DNA of 64,000 bases from Bacteroides congonensis (GTDB lineage: Bacteria; Bacteroidota; Bacteroidia; Bacteroidales; Bacteroidaceae). A program made the translations under genes and the position numbers. Shown here one piece after another: positions 39,301 to 44,758 of the stretch. A model generated the notes under the pieces. The model did no database searches. It was given only the letters and a program-made list of their open reading frames with translations, and was not told where the DNA came from. The stretch covers positions 558,001-622,000 of the forward strand of contig NZ_FQXY01000011.1 of the NCBI RefSeq assembly GCF_900130125.1, written 5' to 3'. Position 1 is the stretch's first letter. Every line of letters begins with the position of its first letter.

Positions 39301-39690
39301 ATTTTCGGCATCCACCACCGTACCCGTAACACTACGCTTCTTTTTAGGTTGCTGTTGGGTGCTCTCTTCTTTGTTTACTTTCAGTATGATCTCGTTTCCT
39401 TTGATCATGTAGGTAATTCCGCTGCCATTGAATACTTCTTTCAGAACTTCTTCAATGGAGCCTTCACAATTGAAATTTTTGTTGGTTGTGTTTTTCAAGT
39501 CTGCAGCATTGTAGAAAAACGTGTAGTTACTGTTTTTTTCAATTAGCTGAATAGCTTGTTTGATACTCATTGCCTGCCCTTTTACTGAGATTACTCCTTG
39601 CGCTCCTAAAATGTTGAGCGGGTAAAAAAGCAACAGCAGTACGATATACTTCAGATATCGTTTCTTGTCAAAGAAATGAATTTTTCTCAT
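36355..39690 (-). CDS. SusC/RagA TonB-dependent transporter with STN signalling domain, PUL-A
   Basis: This protein of about 1111 residues has a signal peptide and an STN domain (about 27-100, SIKQAIQLIEKNSNYTFFYNAADLKN), which marks transporters that signal to a FecR anti-sigma factor. A carboxypeptidase-regulatory-like domain (about 120-205), a TonB-box-like segment, a plug and a 22-strand barrel follow. An ATG 24 bp upstream (39714) is in frame. In the PUL-B paralogue the same upstream ATGTCTAAT is followed by a stop codon, and both genes share AGCATGAGAAAA. The start at 39690 is therefore preferred. It imports glycans through the outer membrane and should report occupancy to the FecR encoded just upstream. 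Confidence 0.94.
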   Translation of the reverse strand: MRKIHFFDKKRYLKYIVLLLLFYPLNILGAQGVISVKGQAMSIKQAIQLIEKNSNYTFFYNAADLKNTTNKNFNCEGSIEEVLKEVFNGSGITYMIKGNEIILKVNKEESTQQQPKKKRSVTGTVVDAENGDPVIGATVVVKGQKDGVITDLDGNFTISVSGSRVQLEFSYIGYKKKTVDVGDLGVINVKMESDNQLLSEVVVVGAGTQKKVSVTGSITSVKGMTLKAPSSSLTSSFAGKLSGVIAMTKSGEPGAASEFYIRGVSTFGGRATPLILLDDVEISTSDLNNLPAETIESFSILKDASATAIYGARGANGVMLITTKTGKENEKTRINVTLENSFNKPMNMPKFVDGATWMELYNEAQITRNPQATPKYTQQAIDNTRNHINPYVYPDVDWQDMIFKNMNMNQRVNVNISGGGSKASYYMSLQANHDTGLLNTKKVYSYDNNINNWGYNFQNNISYKVTPTTKIDLHMNAQIRNQKGPNYSTSSLFAMMLSTNPVYFPATFPAQEGDTHIRFGNARWAGSSLRTNPYAYMLSSFKENNENTLNTSLKINQKLDFVTKGLSIQAMVNWKNWSSSSYNRSINPYYYGVKAGSYNPANPTDYEMEALNTNGTDYLATSAIGKSSDQTFYMDARLNYDRQFSLHHITGMLMYMQREYRSDVLPQRNQGISGRFTYDYGQRYLVELNFGYNGTERLAKKSRFEFFPAISLGWVISNEQFFEPMTDMIDNLKIRGSYGLVGSDETGMGAGAQHFLYIDQVYLNNIGFTTGVDMNYTLSGPQMITYAVQNASWERVKKLDIGLDLELFRQLTITADYFKERRYNILLNREAWPESLAYYTAKPWSNKGKVDNWGLELSVNWHKEIIKDLFVDFRGNFTYTENKYVDLDEPVYPYVWKTSTGKPLSRTTGYVAEGLFKSQEEIDNSPEQNLGSVVKPGDIKYRDINGDGKIDDNDQVMLSPYGTTPRIQYGLGMNITYKKFDFGVFFNGSAKRKIMVSGVTPFGESDYNVMQFIADERWTEANPNPNATYPRLGLVGSQTANNNVASSYWMRNGNFLRFKTLELGYSFRYGRVYLSGDNLAVFSPFKLWDPELSYNSYPLQRTFNVGVQLNF

Positions 39691-39724
39691 GCTTTTGCAT
39701 TTTAGATTAGACATAAGTTTAATA

Positions 39725-40450
39725 TTAGTTTTTTATAAAGATTCTATTTGCATGTTCTTCTTTATTCAGGTTTAGTGTGAAACAAATCTTATTGATAACA
39801 TCTTCCAGTGGTTCATCATAGCGGATACTGCCGGTGAATGCAGATTCATGATTGATACCTTTGGCCAATGTGACATCGGAGTTATACATCTGGTTGATAA
39901 TGCTGATTAGCTCTTGCAAGGGAATATCGGTGAAGTTGTATTTTCCGTTTTCCCATTTTATGTTAGCAATCTGTTCTATTCTTGTCTCGGCATTATTCGG
40001 ATTGTAAATCACCTTTTGCAGAGGTTTCATGACAGTTTTCTGCCCGGTGGCTTCAACATTAAATTCTATTTTACCGTTAAACAGAGTTATTTCGTTTTTT
40101 TCAGTGTTGGTCTGTTTTACGTGGAAACACGTCCCCTTTACCTCTATAAATGCTTTATCGATATAAACTTGGAAAGTACTTCCTGTATGTTTATAGACTT
40201 CAAATAATGAATTGCCGCTGAGCCATACTTTTCTATTTTTATCGAATGTTTTTGCGTATTTAATAGAACTTCCGGGCTCCATCCATACTTTAGTGCTATC
40301 CGGCAAAGTGTACATCTGGCTTTGTTGGGCAGTGATCTTAATGAACTCATCTGCAATCTTGTCTCCATTTGACTTGAACCAGAAGCCGCCTATCGTTAAT
40401 AAAAGAGCTAATGAAGCTGCAGCAAAATACCACCTAAGTTCTACAGGAAC
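39725..40450 (-). CDS. FecR-type anti-sigma factor, transmembrane/periplasmic part (split from its N-terminus by DNA inversion), PUL-A
   Basis: The frame is open from Val-Pro-Val-Glu-Leu (encoded in the recombination site) through a membrane helix (WYFAAASLALLLTIGGFWF) and the periplasmic FecR domain with the TonB/STN-interacting C-terminus. There is no start codon before the Met at 40315, which lies beyond the helix, and the frame is closed by a TAA near 40455. The missing cytosolic domain is at 41349-41578 on the opposite strand. Inverting the segment between the 18-bp repeats joins them into a 312-residue FecR. In the present state no complete FecR can be made. The susC gene follows. Confidence 0.85.
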   Translation of the reverse strand, partial: VPVELRWYFAAASLALLLTIGGFWFKSNGDKIADEFIKITAQQSQMYTLPDSTKVWMEPGSSIKYAKTFDKNRKVWLSGNSLFEVYKHTGSTFQVYIDKAFIEVKGTCFHVKQTNTEKNEITLFNGKIEFNVEATGQKTVMKPLQKVIYNPNNAETRIEQIANIKWENGKYNFTDIPLQELISIINQMYNSDVTLAKGINHESAFTGSIRYDEPLEDVINKICFTLNLNKEEHANRIFIKN

Positions 40451-40451
40451 T
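40434..40451 (-). repeat. Inversion site 1-left (18-bp inverted repeat)
   Basis: The minus-strand sequence AGTTCCTGTAGAACTTAG is identical to 41561-41578 on the plus strand. The core AGTTC-N5-GAACT is itself a dyad. The site lies inside the fecR reading frame just before the membrane helix. Confidence 0.9.
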
Positions 40452-40539
40452 ATGTCATTTTATCTATTTCTCGTGAATAGGTTTAATTCATTTTTATTCA
40501 GTTTCGGGTTAATTGAGAGAAATATTTTATTTTCATATT

Positions 40540-40669
40540 CTCCCCATACATAAAAAAGAAAATCCTCTTTCAACCTATCACCGCCGCTCTGAAACGTCCT
40601 GTTCATCGCACTTACAGGATGGTGATAGGTTGTCGGTAACCTATCACCTTCATCTATCACCTATCACCA
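40540..40669. repeat. Left arm of ~130-bp inverted repeat
   Basis: Reverse complement of 40944-41073 with scattered differences. It contains several CCTATCACC/GGTGATAGG blocks and a block reading GAAACGTCCTGTTCATCG. Short ORFs inside it are by-products. Confidence 0.85.
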
Positions 40670-40743
40670 TCCGGTTGATGTACATCTATACTTCTCTAGG
40701 CTTTCCCCAAACCATATAATGCATATGCAGCCTACAACATTTT

Positions 40744-40897
40744 GTTTCAAGTAATGGAACACTTAGTTTCATGCCTTTGAAACTAAAGTTTCAAGCAATG
40801 GAAACTAGAGTTTCAAACGGGGGAAACAAGAGTTTCAAGTGTATGAAACTAAAGTTTCAAGCTGATGAAACTGGAGTTTCAGGGTAGGAAACTTCTA
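40744..40897. repeat. Seven tandem 22-bp units with GTTTC...GAAAC dyads
   Basis: Seven consecutive units are each exactly 22 bp and start GTTTC. GAAAC follows 7-8 nt later (GGAAC in the first unit). The centres differ in every unit (for example AAGTAATG, ATGCCTTT, AAACGGGG). The array is framed by the two ~130-bp inverted arms within the invertible segment. Confidence 0.9.
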
Positions 40898-40943
40898 TTT
40901 ACATGTAGGCTTCTGTTTGTATACAGACTTCGCCTACATCGGG

Positions 40944-41073
40944 TGGTGATAGGTGACAGATGAAGGTGATAGGTTATCGACAACCTATCACCGCTCTGTA
41001 AGCACGATGAACAGGACGTTTCAGAGCGGTGGTGATAGGTTGAAAGAGGATTTTCGTTTTTATGTATGGGAGA
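40944..41073. repeat. Right arm of ~130-bp inverted repeat
   Basis: The partner of 40540-40669. Both arms end in GAAAGAGGATTTTC followed by TTTTTATGTATGGG. Differences between the arms are mostly single-base, consistent with drift after duplication. Confidence 0.85.
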
Positions 41074-41269
41074 GAAAGTACGAAAGATCAAATTTTCCTG
41101 TATTTGTTCAGGGACAGTTATATTCAAAATTTAGTTTGTTTCTGTACGTTGATTAGTAAGTTCCACCAGTATTATTGTTTTTTTCAAAAAAATAAGCGGG
41201 TGTATTCCATTTATTATTAACCAGTTACAAATTAATTCTATTTTTTCTTTCACTTTTTTACAAAGTCGA

Positions 41270-41300
41270 TGTGGGGTTAGAAAGGAGTACTGTGTATTTA
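41270..41300 (+). promoter_or_regulatory. ECF-type promoter motif upstream of fecR (PUL-A) N-terminal half
   Basis: TGTGGGG (41270-41276), 15 nt, then GTGTATTTA (41292-41300), 48 bp before the ATG. It shares sequence and spacing with the motif upstream of the other fecR N-half. It lies in the invertible segment, so it now points at the ECF sigma gene. Confidence 0.6.
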
Positions 41301-41348
41301 ATAGTATAAGAGTAAAAACAAAAGTTTAAACCAACAAGATAAAATAGG

Positions 41349-41600
41349 ATGAATAAGGTTGAAAAGAAAAGTTTAATCAAAAGCTTGCTATCGGGCAGAT
41401 TAACCAAAAAGCAACGCAAAGAGTTTGCTGACTTGGAACCGATAGATATAGAAATTAGAAAACAATGGAATGAATCTGGCAACAGACTTGTTGATGTAGA
41501 GATAAAAGAACAAATATGGAAAAAAGTAAAAAACAGATGTGAATGCAAGAAAAAGAACCAAGTTCCTGTAGAACTTAGTGATAATGAACCATTTGAATGA
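41349..41600 (+). CDS. FecR-type anti-sigma factor, cytosolic N-terminal part (split by DNA inversion), PUL-A
   Basis: This 83-residue ORF is helical and charged, with the motif IEIRKQWNESGNRL...EIKEQIWKKVKNR, as in FecR N-terminal (sigma-binding) domains. Its first 76 residues, to Gln-Val-Pro-Val-Glu-Leu, belong to FecR. The last seven (SDNEPFE) come from the flank beyond the recombination site. The length is close to the E. coli FecR 1-85 fragment, which by itself activates FecI. It lies 111 bp upstream of an ECF sigma gene on the same strand, so in this orientation sigma and a soluble FecR fragment could be co-expressed. Confidence 0.8.
   Translation: MNKVEKKSLIKSLLSGRLTKKQRKEFADLEPIDIEIRKQWNESGNRLVDVEIKEQIWKKVKNRCECKKKNQVPVELSDNEPFE
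41561..41578 (+). repeat. Inversion site 1-right (18-bp inverted repeat)
   Basis: AGTTCCTGTAGAACTTAG, the exact inverted partner of 40434-40451. It encodes Val-Pro-Val-Glu-Leu in fecR frame. Confidence 0.9.
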
Positions 41601-41685
41601 TTACTATTTTTTCTTCTGAAGAGAAATAGACAGCTATATGTGAAATAAAATCCTTAAAAAATGTTGTGTTTAATAATTGTTTCCT

Positions 41686-41693
41686 TATTTTTG
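41686..41693 (+). promoter_or_regulatory. -7 box of the first ECF sigma gene
   Basis: TATTTTTG matches TAnnTTTG, 19 bp before the sigma ATG. This suggests a housekeeping-type promoter in addition to any read-through from the invertible segment. Confidence 0.5.
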
Positions 41694-41711
41694 TATTGTA
41701 ATTAGAAAAAG

Positions 41712-42257
41712 ATGGAAGAGAAAGTTATTCTTGAAAAGGTGAGAGGTGGGGACACAGCTGCTTTTGCATTGTTATATGATCGTTACTGGCTGAAGGTCTA
41801 TAACTTTGCTCGGCTTTATATAACTTCTTCTTCTGAGGTTTCTGAAGTGGTACAAGATGTTTTTGTAAAGGTTTGGGAATCAAGAGATACTTTTGATGAA
41901 ACCAAAAACTTTGACGGTTTCCTTTTCATCATTACCCGCAATATCATTTTCAATTATTCACGCAGGTATTTTAATGAGTTGAACTTTAAAATGACAGCTT
42001 TGAAAGGGTTTGAGAAGTCATACGATATAGAGGAGGAATTGGATGCGGCTGATTTGAAAAACTATATAGATAGATTGATTGCTCAACTTCCGCCACAACG
42101 ACAACGTATTTTCAGAATGAGTCGCGAACAGCATTTAACCAATAAGGAGATTGCAGAACAATGTGCAGTTACGGAGAAGGCGATAGAACGCCAGATTACG
42201 TTGGCATTGAAATTTATTAAAGATAATCTGCCTTTGTTTATTGTGTTTATGGGATAA
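41712..42257 (+). CDS. ECF sigma factor (FecI-like), first copy
   Basis: This 181-residue protein has a sigma region 2 (about 20-90; LLYDRYWLKVYNFARLYI, VQDVFVKVWESRD, FDGFLFIITRNIIFNYSRR). Region 4 (about 115-175) contains RLIAQLPPQRQRIFRMSREQHLTNKEIAEQCAVTEKAIERQI. It is the FecI-type partner for FecR/STN signalling. It sits between the two invertible fecR regions and could serve either or both. The motif copies upstream of fecR, GH110 and GH109 are candidate targets. It ends at a shared terminator with the convergent GH110 gene. Confidence 0.93.
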   Translation: MEEKVILEKVRGGDTAAFALLYDRYWLKVYNFARLYITSSSEVSEVVQDVFVKVWESRDTFDETKNFDGFLFIITRNIIFNYSRRYFNELNFKMTALKGFEKSYDIEEELDAADLKNYIDRLIAQLPPQRQRIFRMSREQHLTNKEIAEQCAVTEKAIERQITLALKFIKDNLPLFIVFMG

Positions 42258-42280
42258 CATTCATTTTAATGAAGGAAAGC

Positions 42281-42327
42281 GGTGCTTTAGAGACTGAAAA
42301 GCATAGCTTCAAGTAACCTAAAGCACC
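42281..42327. terminator. Bidirectional terminator between sigma and GH110 genes
   Basis: Perfect 10-bp arms GGTGCTTTAG (42281-42290) and its complement (42318-42327) lie between two convergent genes. T-rich flanks are modest on both sides. Confidence 0.65.
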
Positions 42328-42342
42328 ACTCTAATCTTTTAA

Positions 42343-44190
42343 TTATTTGATTTTTTGAAAGAATGGATTCTTGCTGATTTTTATATCGGATGATTTCATG
42401 TTTTCAAACTTTACAGTACGCCCTAATACATCCCCTTCAATCTTGTTGTTTGAAATAATCACAGATTTGCAGGCTTCTAGAGTGATGCCTTCTTTACGAT
42501 AATGATATGGCTGATAGGTTGTATCGCGTATCAGAGTATTGTTGGAAAAAGTCAATCCATCTACCGAACGGGCGAAAAGAATCGGATAGTCAAACAGATG
42601 GAAAGTGTTGTCTACAATCCGGATATTGCGATGATACGGATACTTCTGTTCCGGTGTCGGTATTTCCGGATCAATGCTGATTACGGCTTCACAGAATTGG
42701 TAAAGCGAGGAGTTACATGGATAGCGGAAAACATTGTTGCGTATCAACACATCTTTTACTGCTCCTGATTCATACCAGGCATTGGCGTCTCCGGCAATTA
42801 AGATAGCGGAACCGCTTGATTCGAATATGTTGTTTTCGACAATGACCTTTCCAGGGGTAGATATAAGCAAACCACGTGCACGGCAGCTTCCGAAACGGCA
42901 GTTGCGTATTTCCGCATCCGGCGTACAAGTCAGGTTTTCTATTACATATCCCGCTTCTACTCCGGCAGGGAGTGGGGCGGACAGTTCGATGATAAATTCG
43001 GCTTTGTTGAGCGCTTCGAACTTATTCATCTTTCCGGTGGCTACCGTACGCATGGTATTGTGTTCTATGAATCCGATGGTTTCGTCCGGGCGTCCCCATT
43101 CCATGCCTTCGCTCATATCTTGCATGAATTTACATTTAATACGGGTAGGGGAGAGGACTTCCATGATTCGTGAACAGGTTCCGTGAATGTTGATAGGATC
43201 GTCCATCAGTCCTGCCCAACTGCAATTTTCAATTTTGAGCAGACCGCTGCATCCCATGAAGTGAAAGCCGTCATCATGTCCGCTTAATACACGTCCTTTT
43301 GAAGTGTTCGGGATAATATGAACGTCATTGAAAGATATGTCCTTGCTATACTGCGATAGAATGCCTAAACCGCAGGTATGAAACAATTTCAGGTTTTCCA
43401 TTTTAGTGTTTGTGCTATGGAAAATGAAAATACCGGCATGGTCGCGGGTGCTATGTCTCAACACGAGGATAGTGCCTGCTGCAGGATAGAACTTGTTTGC
43501 TTCCCTTTTAGGGTCGGACAGGCGGACACGTCCGCGACTAACTTCCATTGCATCATAGCCGCGCCACCCCAGATTGTCACCTGTATTGGGCAAAACGAAG
43601 TGGGTTTCCGGGTCGAACTGCATGATTGACCACACGCTGCTTTTCCATCCTTCACCAACAAAAGTAAGCCGTTTGTTTTCAATGATGTAGGGATATTGGC
43701 AGGCGTCGATTTCGATTTCCATGAAGTCGGGTGTCGATTCAACGACAGTGCCTTGTGCGGTTAAAGGAATATCCCAGTCAACGGTGAAGTTTTTCAGTGT
43801 AACGTTTTGGCAATAATCCAGAGTGAATGGTTGCATCCGCCCGTGCATGATGAATTCCGAGCCATTACCGTCAATCGTCAGGTCGTTGACTTCGTCCAAC
43901 AGTACAGCAAGAATCTTGGGGTTTACATCATATGTATTTGTCTCGTGATATTCCTTTTCAATAGCATGTTGTGCCCAGAAATCGTATCTTCCTTTGGGAA
44001 AGACAAGAGTGGAGCCGGGATTCTTTTTGCAGGCATCGATTGCTTTCTGTACAAACGGCACGGCGTTGATACGGCTGTCGGGTTTTAAACCGAAGTCGGC
44101 AACTGAGATAATTTTATTTGCAGAAATGCTGGTTGCGCAAAACAATAATGCAAGCGGTAAAATCGATTTCAATGATAAGAGTGTTTTCAT
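42343..44190 (-). CDS. glaB: GH110 alpha-1,3-galactosidase (blood group B-type)
   Basis: This 615-residue protein has a signal peptide (about 1-24) and a right-handed parallel beta-helix. It opens with ISVADFGLKPDSRINAVPFVQKAIDACK, and the middle section GHDDGFHFMGCSGLLKIENCSWAGLMDDPINIHGTC is typical of GH110 enzymes of Bacteroides. The family removes terminal alpha-1,3-Gal, including from blood group B and linear alpha-Gal structures; the GlaB subtype is my best match by recollection, and GlaA cannot be ruled out. It acts in the periplasm or at the surface. It is preceded by a copy of the ECF-like motif. In the current orientation it is also 163 bp downstream of the PUL-B fecR N-half on the same strand. 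Confidence 0.85.
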   Translation of the reverse strand: MKTLLSLKSILPLALLFCATSISANKIISVADFGLKPDSRINAVPFVQKAIDACKKNPGSTLVFPKGRYDFWAQHAIEKEYHETNTYDVNPKILAVLLDEVNDLTIDGNGSEFIMHGRMQPFTLDYCQNVTLKNFTVDWDIPLTAQGTVVESTPDFMEIEIDACQYPYIIENKRLTFVGEGWKSSVWSIMQFDPETHFVLPNTGDNLGWRGYDAMEVSRGRVRLSDPKREANKFYPAAGTILVLRHSTRDHAGIFIFHSTNTKMENLKLFHTCGLGILSQYSKDISFNDVHIIPNTSKGRVLSGHDDGFHFMGCSGLLKIENCSWAGLMDDPINIHGTCSRIMEVLSPTRIKCKFMQDMSEGMEWGRPDETIGFIEHNTMRTVATGKMNKFEALNKAEFIIELSAPLPAGVEAGYVIENLTCTPDAEIRNCRFGSCRARGLLISTPGKVIVENNIFESSGSAILIAGDANAWYESGAVKDVLIRNNVFRYPCNSSLYQFCEAVISIDPEIPTPEQKYPYHRNIRIVDNTFHLFDYPILFARSVDGLTFSNNTLIRDTTYQPYHYRKEGITLEACKSVIISNNKIEGDVLGRTVKFENMKSSDIKISKNPFFQKIK

Positions 44191-44225
44191 ACGTTCTGTA
44201 ATTTGTTAGATACTTGTTTCTTACA

Positions 44226-44256
44226 TAAATACTATTAATTAGTCAGTAACCCTACG
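44226..44256 (-). promoter_or_regulatory. ECF-type promoter motif copy upstream of GH110
   Basis: On the minus strand, CGTAGGG (44250-44256), 15 nt, then TAGTATTTA (44226-44234), 35 bp before the GH110 ATG. The spacing is identical to the motif upstream of both fecR N-halves. Confidence 0.55.
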
Positions 44257-44352
44257 CTTTCATTGAAAAAAAAGGTTTTTTTAGTAATTACCTTCTTACG
44301 GGCAGATTTTTATGTGGTGAATGTAAATAGGTCGTGGGATTGGTTGTGTGGA

Positions 44353-44592
44353 TTACCTAAGTTCTATATGAACTAAAGCTTTGGATTTGCCATCGCATCT
44401 ATGCTGAATATTCTGCCATATCCTTTTTTTAATCTTGGACTTAATCGGGTCATCTGCAAACTGTTTCCATTGTTTTTGCATCTCTTCTTCTACCGATTTT
44501 CTTTTTAGCAGACATTGCTTTTCTTCCGGTAACAGTTCTTCAGTCAGAAGTCTTTTAATCAATCTTTTTCGTTTATCTATATTTGTTTCCAT
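44353..44592 (-). CDS. FecR-type anti-sigma factor, cytosolic N-terminal part (split by DNA inversion), PUL-B
   Basis: This 79-residue ORF has the FecR N-terminal layout (KRLIKRLLTEELLPEEKQCLL, then EMQKQWKQF...KIKKRIWQNIQHRC), clearly paralogous to the PUL-A N-half. Its last FecR residues are Leu-Val-His-Ile-Glu-Leu, encoded in the recombination site, followed by one Arg and a stop. The rest of the protein is at 44742-45467 on the plus strand. Flipping the ~0.4-kb segment would give a 313-residue FecR in line with susC. In this state it would be a soluble fragment read toward GH110. Confidence 0.8.
   Translation of the reverse strand: METNIDKRKRLIKRLLTEELLPEEKQCLLKRKSVEEEMQKQWKQFADDPIKSKIKKRIWQNIQHRCDGKSKALVHIELR
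44360..44378 (-). repeat. Inversion site 2-left (19-bp inverted repeat)
   Basis: The minus-strand CTTTAGTTCATATAGAACT is identical to 44740-44758 on the plus strand. The core AGTTC-N5-GAACT is as in sites 1-left and 1-right, but the 5-nt centre is ATATA instead of CTGTA. Confidence 0.9.
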
Positions 44593-44628
44593 TTCAATCT
44601 TGTTGTTCGCTAATTGGTGCTACATATA

Positions 44629-44659
44629 TAAATACACCGCAGCTTGGCTTATCCCTACA
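44629..44659 (-). promoter_or_regulatory. ECF-type promoter motif upstream of fecR (PUL-B) N-terminal half
   Basis: On the minus strand, TGTAGGG (44653-44659), 15 nt, then GTGTATTTA (44629-44637), 36 bp before the ATG at 44592. It matches the PUL-A fecR motif in 15 of 16 defined positions. Confidence 0.6.
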
Positions 44660-44739
44660 ATAAATAACGATTTTATTTGAAAAAAGAGGAAATTTTCTTG
44701 ATTTACTCTTCAATTTCCTTTTTCCCTGTTCTTATTTCA

Positions 44740-44758
44740 CTTTAGTTCATATAGAACT
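44740..44758 (+). repeat. Inversion site 2-right (19-bp inverted repeat)
   Basis: CTTTAGTTCATATAGAACT, the exact inverted partner of 44360-44378. It runs in frame into the membrane-helix coding part of PUL-B fecR. Confidence 0.9.

Larger units (their letters stand above)
40434..41578. other. Invertible DNA segment 1 (about 1.1 kb) splitting PUL-A fecR
   Basis: It is bounded by perfect 18-bp inverted repeats. Contents: the fecR N-terminal coding part, its promoter-like motif, seven 22-bp dyad repeats and two ~130-bp inverted arms. The two fecR halves match the same frame at the repeats, so flipping yields one complete gene. The recombinase gene is not in the window. Confidence 0.85.
44360..44758. 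other. Invertible DNA segment 2 (about 0.4 kb) splitting PUL-B fecR
   Basis: It is bounded by perfect 19-bp inverted repeats and contains only the fecR N-terminal coding part plus about 150 bp upstream with the ECF-like motif. Inversion joins the halves in frame. The segment thus moves both the start of fecR and its promoter. Confidence 0.85.

Noticed and set aside
36355..39714. Upstream ATG of the PUL-A susC at 39714
   Set aside because: The paralogous gene has the same ATGTCTAAT followed directly by a stop, so the conserved start is the ATGAGAAAA at 39690.
40513..40551. ECF-type motif near the left end of segment 1 (minus strand)
   Set aside because: TATGGGG is followed by an ATATTT block, but spacing and sequence do not match the other four copies.
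40744..40897. CRISPR array
   Set aside because: The unit is 22 bp with two 5-bp half-sites and 7-8 bp variable centres, not 25-40 bp repeats with similar-length spacers, and no cas genes are present.
40460..41156. Small ORFs of 60-80 codons in the inverted arms
   Set aside because: They occur on both arms as mirror copies, made of repeat words (CCTATCACC and similar), with no start signals or protein-like composition.
39725..41600. fecR as a decayed pseudogene
   Set aside because: The two halves meet at an exact inverted repeat in matching frame, both frames are otherwise intact, and the same happens at the second fecR. That fits inversion, not decay.
40434..44758. A recombinase gene close to the invertible segments
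   Set aside because: No ORF in the window shows serine or tyrosine recombinase motifs; the invertase must be elsewhere.
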